Source: Neurospora crassa OR74A (taxonomy: Eukaryota > Ascomycota > Sordariomycetes > Sordariales > Sordariaceae). From it: DNA of 64,000 nucleotides. Below, piece after piece: positions 58,982-64,000 of this stretch (position 1 is the stretch's first letter; every line of letters begins with the position of its first letter). The stretch spans positions 6,303,917 to 6,367,916 of the forward strand of contig NC_026501.1 of assembly GCF_000182925.2 (NCBI RefSeq), in the 5' to 3' direction. The notes beneath the pieces are model-generated. The model was not told the DNA's origin and made no database searches. It saw only the letters and a program-made list of their open reading frames with translations. A program made the translations under genes and the position numbers.

Positions 58982-60361
58982 TTACTTAGTCGATGACCCC
59001 CTAACCACACCAGCGCCCAGAACACCGGGCATCTTCTCTTGGCCCACATCGAACAGCAGTCCAATCGCGAAGGCGATGGCACCGACAAGGGCAATGGTAG
59101 ACCCGGCAATAAGCCAGAACTGCATGCTGACGTCCTCCTTCTGGCACATGTTACCACCCCAGTGCACAGTCTTGTAGGCCTTGCCTGGGGCCCCAGGGCG
59201 GCTGTCCATAGTAGCCAGGCACTTGCAGACGAAGCAGCTAGCTCCGCCAGCCTCGGTACTACCATTCTTGCCTCCCCACTTGTCCACGCACGTGCCGTGG
59301 CCCGAGCAGTTGCCCGTCTGGTCAACGCAGCTCTTCTCCGAGGTAAAGCACTGCGGAATCGCCTTCTTAGCGGCGGTCTGCAGGTGACTGTTAGTCGGGC
59401 GGGAGAGGGGAGGCTGAGTCGGGGCGACGGCAGCGTTCGCGCCACGGACGCTATCGTCGACAATGACGGTCTCGGAGTTGAAGCGACGGCGGAGATCGGA
59501 GGAGGAGCCGGTGGCGGCTTTGACGCTCCAATGGTTGAGCTTGGAGGAACGGCTCGACTCGGGCATTAGGACGAGGACGGCCTCGAGGTCGCCGGAGGAG
59601 ATGAACTTGTTGAGACGGTTCAGGTTGTCGACGAGAGTATCGAGGGCCTCGGGCGACTAATAAACAGAGGTCGAGTTGGTTATTGAACTAGCAAGGGGTG
59701 TAGAAGTGTTATCTGCTTGTAACGCACCTTCTGAATATCATACTTGACCACCGACGAGGAGCCCGTCCAGCAGTCTCCATTGACAGGGTTGATGGCAGAG
59801 GCCAGGTCGCACTGCTCCGGCGTAGCAATACCCAGGTTTTGGAAAAGCGACATCAGTCGATCATTGGCCACCTTGGATGGCGGATCTGAAATGGCGAAGG
59901 TGGCATGCTGGCTTGACTTGGCGAGCGAATCCCTCAAAGGCCCAGCATTCTCGGCAGTGACGCCTTCGAGGATGACAACTAGTTGTGATGGATCATTCGT
60001 CTCGGTCTGGGTGAAAAGAGGTGCCGGACTCTTGCCGTACTTTGCAATGAAGCTGATCGCGGCCTCGGTATCGATAGAGCTAGGGATGTCGCGAAGGTCG
60101 CTGCCGTAGTTGTCTCTAGATGCCTGTTGCGCAGGTTAGATCAGACTTAGGTAGGTATTTTACGCGCCGAGTTACGTGTGTTTGACTTGCCCTCTGGAGA
60201 AGGATATGGCGAACGACTTCTTTTGGTAGCCGGGGTACTTCGCGGGATGATTGTTCTTGTTGTTGCTTGGAATCAAGGATGAAGACATCGGCACTCTGCT
60301 GTGACGCAGCAGCAGCAAGCCCAGAGAGAGCTGCCAAAGTTATACTGGTGAGGAACCTCAT
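58982..60361 (-). CDS. DUF3844-type secretory-pathway membrane protein
   Basis: Minus-strand exons 60361-60191, 60123-59728 and 59656-58982 give 413 residues. A signal peptide (RFLTSITLAALSGLAAAAS) opens the protein. A luminal domain follows to about 290. Next is a Cys-rich EGF-like block (292-360) with CFTSEKSCVDQTGNCSGHGT and ASCFVCKC. A single membrane helix (about 368-391, FWLIAGSTIALVGAIAFAIG) and a short cytosolic tail end it. This matches fungal DUF3844 proteins, thought to reside in the ER or vacuolar system. No enzyme motif is seen. The first intron (60190-60124, 67 nt) begins GCAAGT, a GC-AG intron. The second (71 nt) begins GTGCGT. Divergent from the 61356 gene. Confidence 0.85.
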
Positions 60362-61355
60362 ATTTGAGAACAGCCGAATGGTCGATGCGGCCGGTGATAA
60401 ATGTTGGATGAGGAGTGTCCCAGTGACGTTTGTAAAGTCGCTGGCGGAGACACAATGGACTGGAAGTCGGAGTTGGATGGACCTAAGGTAGCTTGCCGAA
60501 TGAATGATGAATCCCGTCCGGGCCCCACTGCCACAAGTTCCCCAGCAGCCCAGCCTGGGCTGACATGAATGCGCCCACTAAATTGCAGTGGTCATCGCTG
60601 CCATTGGTACCACTAGAGGTAGAGTAGCCCATCCGTCCACTGGGAAGCACGACCGTGACAGCTGCCCTCAACTGGCTACTACCTACCTCTAACGCTATGT
60701 GGAGGACCGACGCCGGGATGTCAGTCGAGTACCTGCCAGACGGTACAGTACCTGTACAAAACGGGTAGAGTACAGTAGCACATTACCCTAACGCACTGTT
60801 GGTATCGTTGGACCAGCGTGCAAAAAGGGAACAGCAGTTTGCACTGCGGCATCCAACATCTGAACCAAACAACTGAAGCGTCTCTGAACCGCTGGCAGGG
60901 AGAGGCATATGATGCTTACCTCTAGAAGGCCCTCGAACCTCGCACTGTGATCCTACCCCATCTTCGTTCTGCCGGAATTCGAGGCGCGACCAGACCCCGG
61001 AACTACTAGTAGCCTGGTCGCGGTCTTCAACTTCCATCTCTCAGATTGGCTTTCTGTCCCGCTGTCGCAATCGTCACAAGCCTACGAACCCATTCTCGAC
61101 ATCGTCTGCCGCCCGCTCCCTTCCAGTACGGGAACCCCCCCTCAGCAGGCTTACATATCTGCGCGCCTTTACCTGTCCTCGGAGTCCCACATCCCGAACC
61201 CGCAACGAGCTACTAGCGAAGCCGAGCACAGTCAAGCCCGAGGCCGTTTCGCCGTTCTTTTCTCATATTTGATTTTTTCGGCGCATACGAGCGGCCGCGA
61301 CCTTTGATCCTTCCAACTCTTCGGCCGCCGGCTGGGCGTGCCACAGTCATCCAAC
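60362..61355. promoter_or_regulatory. Shared upstream region, DUF3844 gene / 61356 gene
   Basis: A 994-bp gap lies between divergent starts. It has ACCTACCTCTA-type repeats near 60680 and 60918 and GTACAGTACCTGTAC-like palindromic text near 60742-60757. No gene is supported. Confidence 0.4.
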
Positions 61356-62819
61356 ATGGCATCGCGCCTCTTCCGACCGATGAGGTCACTCATGGCCTCC
61401 CGAAATTTATCAAAATACATGGTACATGGGCAGCCGATTGTTGTACAAGGAGTACGGATCAGGCATGGCTCCTTCAGAAGGTAATACCTTTGGCAATCCC
61501 AGATGGCCTGGGTATGTCGTGCTGACATGGGTACTTTTTGGCAGGCGAATCTTCCGGACCCTGGCCATGGGTATTACCATATACGTGTGCGCCGATTACT
61601 ACGACAGGAAAGTGCTAGGGATGCTTTCGAACGCCTTGGATGATCTCGACGGCGACCGTGGCCATGGTGAAGAGGAGGATGACGAAGAAGAGGATTACGT
61701 CTTCATCCCCTTTCCCCTAACGGAGCAAAAACTCAAGCCAGAGCCATACTCGGCACGCAGTCCGGAGTGGAAAGAGTTCGTCAAGTTCGCACAAGATCAG
61801 AAACGGATACAGCAAGTTCAGGGTTAGTAGCAGCGACCATACGAATCTGGTTGCAAGGATATGGAGACTAACATTGCACACAGAGGATATCGCCAGCCTG
61901 GTCTTGAAGATGCTCAAGAATCAGCGAATCTTGACAAACTATGTTGGACCAGAAATGAATGTCAAAAAAGCATGGCTCCAGGCATTTTATCCTTTGGTCG
62001 CACCTCCCGAATACGAACGTTACGGGTAAGTCTCAGACCAAATCCCATGCGCGCTCGAGTCGAGCTGACACTTTTCGTTTGGATGGCAGAATCATGATTA
62101 CGCCTTATGAAATCGGATGGGCTAGTATATCGATGGAGTCGCCACAGGTAAAAAAAGCTGAGCGGTTGTTCTGGCCTAAGCCTGTTGCGTTGTCGCTATG
62201 GGCCGTCGCTACCACCCTTGCGAAGAAGAAAGCGATGGAGGTTTCGCAGTTTTTCGGTCTTTCGGGTCTTTTCACCCCTTCGGAGCCCCCGGTGCAACGA
62301 GCTCAGGGAACCGGAACAACTGGACTGCCTTCGACGGTCACTGGTGACGTTCAGAGAATGATGGACCACATCCGACGACAGGCAACACAACGACCGGAGG
62401 ATGTGCAGGACCCTGGTGCCCTGGTCTCGGCAAGGAGTATGGATTCCGACGCTGCTGCGCAGAACAAGGGGATACTTACAACCATGAATCGACCCCCTCC
62501 CAGCAAAGAGCCGCCCAAGGCCGGCGAAGAGAAAAAGGATCAGGAATGGGCTTTGGCTCAGCTACGGGAATTCATCGGGCTCAGCCCATGGGAGATATTC
62601 ACCAAGACGTACAGGAAGGTGTGGAAACCAATTCGACCTGATCCACCTCGCGGGTCGATGGCCTTTGCCGGTATGATCGAATTTGAGACGAAGAAGCATT
62701 GGTTAACAGCATACGTCACGGCTTGGTACAACCCAGGGACGCGAACTTTCGACCCCAACAACTTTACGATTACTGTCACGAGGTTGACGAACAAGCAAGT
62801 CCACCCCTTGGTCCGTTAA
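61356..62819 (+). CDS. Conserved-looking protein of unknown function, possible mitochondrial presequence
   Basis: Exons 61356-61480, 61545-61822, 61884-62025 and 62090-62819 (introns 64, 61 and 64 nt) keep one frame and encode 424 residues. The first 45 residues are Arg/Ser/Met-rich without acids (MASRLFRPMRSLMASRNLSK), like a mitochondrial presequence. A short hydrophobic run follows (TLAMGITIYVCADYY), then an acidic loop (EEEDDEEEDYVFIPFPLTEQ). A helical region holds SPEWKEFVKFAQDQKRI and PLVAPPEYERYG. The C-terminal part includes SPWEIFTKTYRKVWKPIRPD and ends in a beta-rich segment (HWLTAYVTAWYNPGTRTFDP). I do not recognise the family. Consistent splice signals and codon use support a real gene. 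Confidence 0.8.
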
Positions 62820-64000
62820 CACAAGATGTTGTGTTGCGATACAATGGCAGAGGAGGTCTTTGTTTCGATGGGAGCCTTCTTCTCAGTTCTTTGATTTCTT
62901 TATATCAGCATGCTGGAGTGTAGCATTGTCATGGGACGGCGTTACGTGGAATAGGCTTCGATAAAAGCATGGCAATTTGACAAGTTGTGTTGGTCAGCTT
63001 GGTAAAATTGTACAGAGCGGGCAGACTAGGGGTTTGAGTTTCGGAAGAGATACCACAATAGACACCAGGAGTGGTAGTGCTTGGGATATGGATTTCAACA
63101 ATGAATCACATAGTATTCCTCAGCCTATCAATTGAATAATCAAACGCGCCGAGTGTCTTGAGCGCTGTCGAGCATTGCTGTGTGTCATGTTTTGCGTGGC
63201 TCGGGGCCCGGAAGCCGGGCTTGGCGATCATCACAAGTAGTAACGGAATGCCAAGACCCGGGCTCGCTGCCAAGGCCGGATCCTTACCTCCAGCGCCGAG
63301 AGCTGTTTTCTACACTATACCACAACGCACTTCGGCTTGGTCCGGCCTCTTCTTTACAGCTTCTCGCATCATCTAACATCTACTTTGGGGATGTCAGAAT
63401 TCTTTCTCGGCTATATCATAGTATGAACATTGCCCGTAGACGGATCGTCTAGTAAGACTCGAGTGTCTGATAGCGTAATTGTCGTTCATGCCGGGCCGGG
63501 GCCATCTGCCACCTTTGGAGGGCCGAACCAACACTCAACACTCTCCAATAAAAGCTCTTGCAAAAACGATTACGATATTTGTGATTTTAGAATGCTTCAA
63601 GATTGTGAAAGAGAAGTCTCATAAACTTACGGGAAACATACAACGTTTCAAACGCAGGAGTTCTCCGTTGCCTGTTTCGCGGTTACGATGTTAGTGGTAT
63701 TGATGGGAAAATGTGCACGTTTTATGACCGTTTAGAAATGGATGACGGCGTTGTTCTTATTTGGCAGACCTGAGTCTGCCCGGCGAAGGTGTGTGTAATT
63801 TGTAGAAATTACATTTCCTTATTGATGATTTCTGTTGATTCCTTGTGGTGATGCGCAGCATGTGGCACTCCAAGCGTCTACCATAGTTCACATTGTAGAG
63901 TCAACTAGTTGACATATCAACTATATGATACGGAATTAAAGGTTGAATGTCCGCTTAGGGTGTGATTATAGTACAGTTGAATATCAGCCGCGATCGCTTC
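62820..64000. other. Gene-free right edge
   Basis: No supportable ORF is seen. Short ORFs at 63158-63694 have no domains. A small palindrome, ACTAGTTGACATATCAACTA, lies near 63904-63923. Confidence 0.4.

Overview
The window looks like nuclear DNA of a filamentous ascomycete (Pezizomycotina, probably Sordariomycetes). The right 38 kb carries intron-containing genes with short introns (49-171 nt, mostly GTAAGT/GTGAGT-like donors) and recognisable fungal families. The left 25 kb is a repeat island with the mark of repeat-induced point mutation (RIP): CpA and/or TpG are stripped out and replaced by TpA, while CpG remains.

Layout. 1-14340 is RIP-saturated AT-rich repeat relic with no readable gene, many degenerate tandem repeats and a recurring palindrome. 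14345-14451 is a short unmutated stretch. 14452-25565 is bounded by an 11-bp inverted repeat and subterminal GCTTATA repeats. It reads as one large, partly RIPed DNA transposon holding wrecks of two genes: a lysine/asparagine-rich accessory gene (about 15980-18600) and a tnp2/CACTA-like transposase (about 19640-24690). In the transposase part only one DNA strand has been RIPed. 25566-29722 is a transition zone with tRNA-Gly(GCC) and a RIPed Tc1/mariner-like element (27854-29359) with 26-bp inverted repeats and a TA duplication.

Gene-rich part, left to right: GT34 glycosyltransferase (29723-31214, +); TPT/DMT transporter (33940-35051, +); intron-containing tRNA-Ser(CGA) (35550-35648, +); hot-dog (MaoC/HTD2-like) dehydratase (35982-37186, -), divergent from a mitochondrial-type acyl-CoA dehydrogenase (37640-38956, +); an orphan ORF (39428-40183, +); a 7TM-RGS receptor (45547-47625, +); a metacaspase (49890-51573, -), divergent from a WW-domain low-complexity protein (52729-53971, +); a rhodanese/Cdc25-fold CX5R protein (54764-55400, +); SmG (55719-56235, -), divergent from an Ntr2-like spliceosome-disassembly factor (56679-58502, +); a DUF3844-type secretory-pathway membrane protein (58982-60361, -), divergent from an unknown conserved-looking gene (61356-62819, +).

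There is no single operon-like pathway. The notable organisation is the run of head-to-head pairs: dehydratase/dehydrogenase (acyl-CoA metabolism), metacaspase/WW protein (both with Q/P/G/Y-rich regions), and SmG/Ntr2 (spliceosome assembly and disassembly). All exon joins were read by eye from splice signals and frame continuity, without transcript data.
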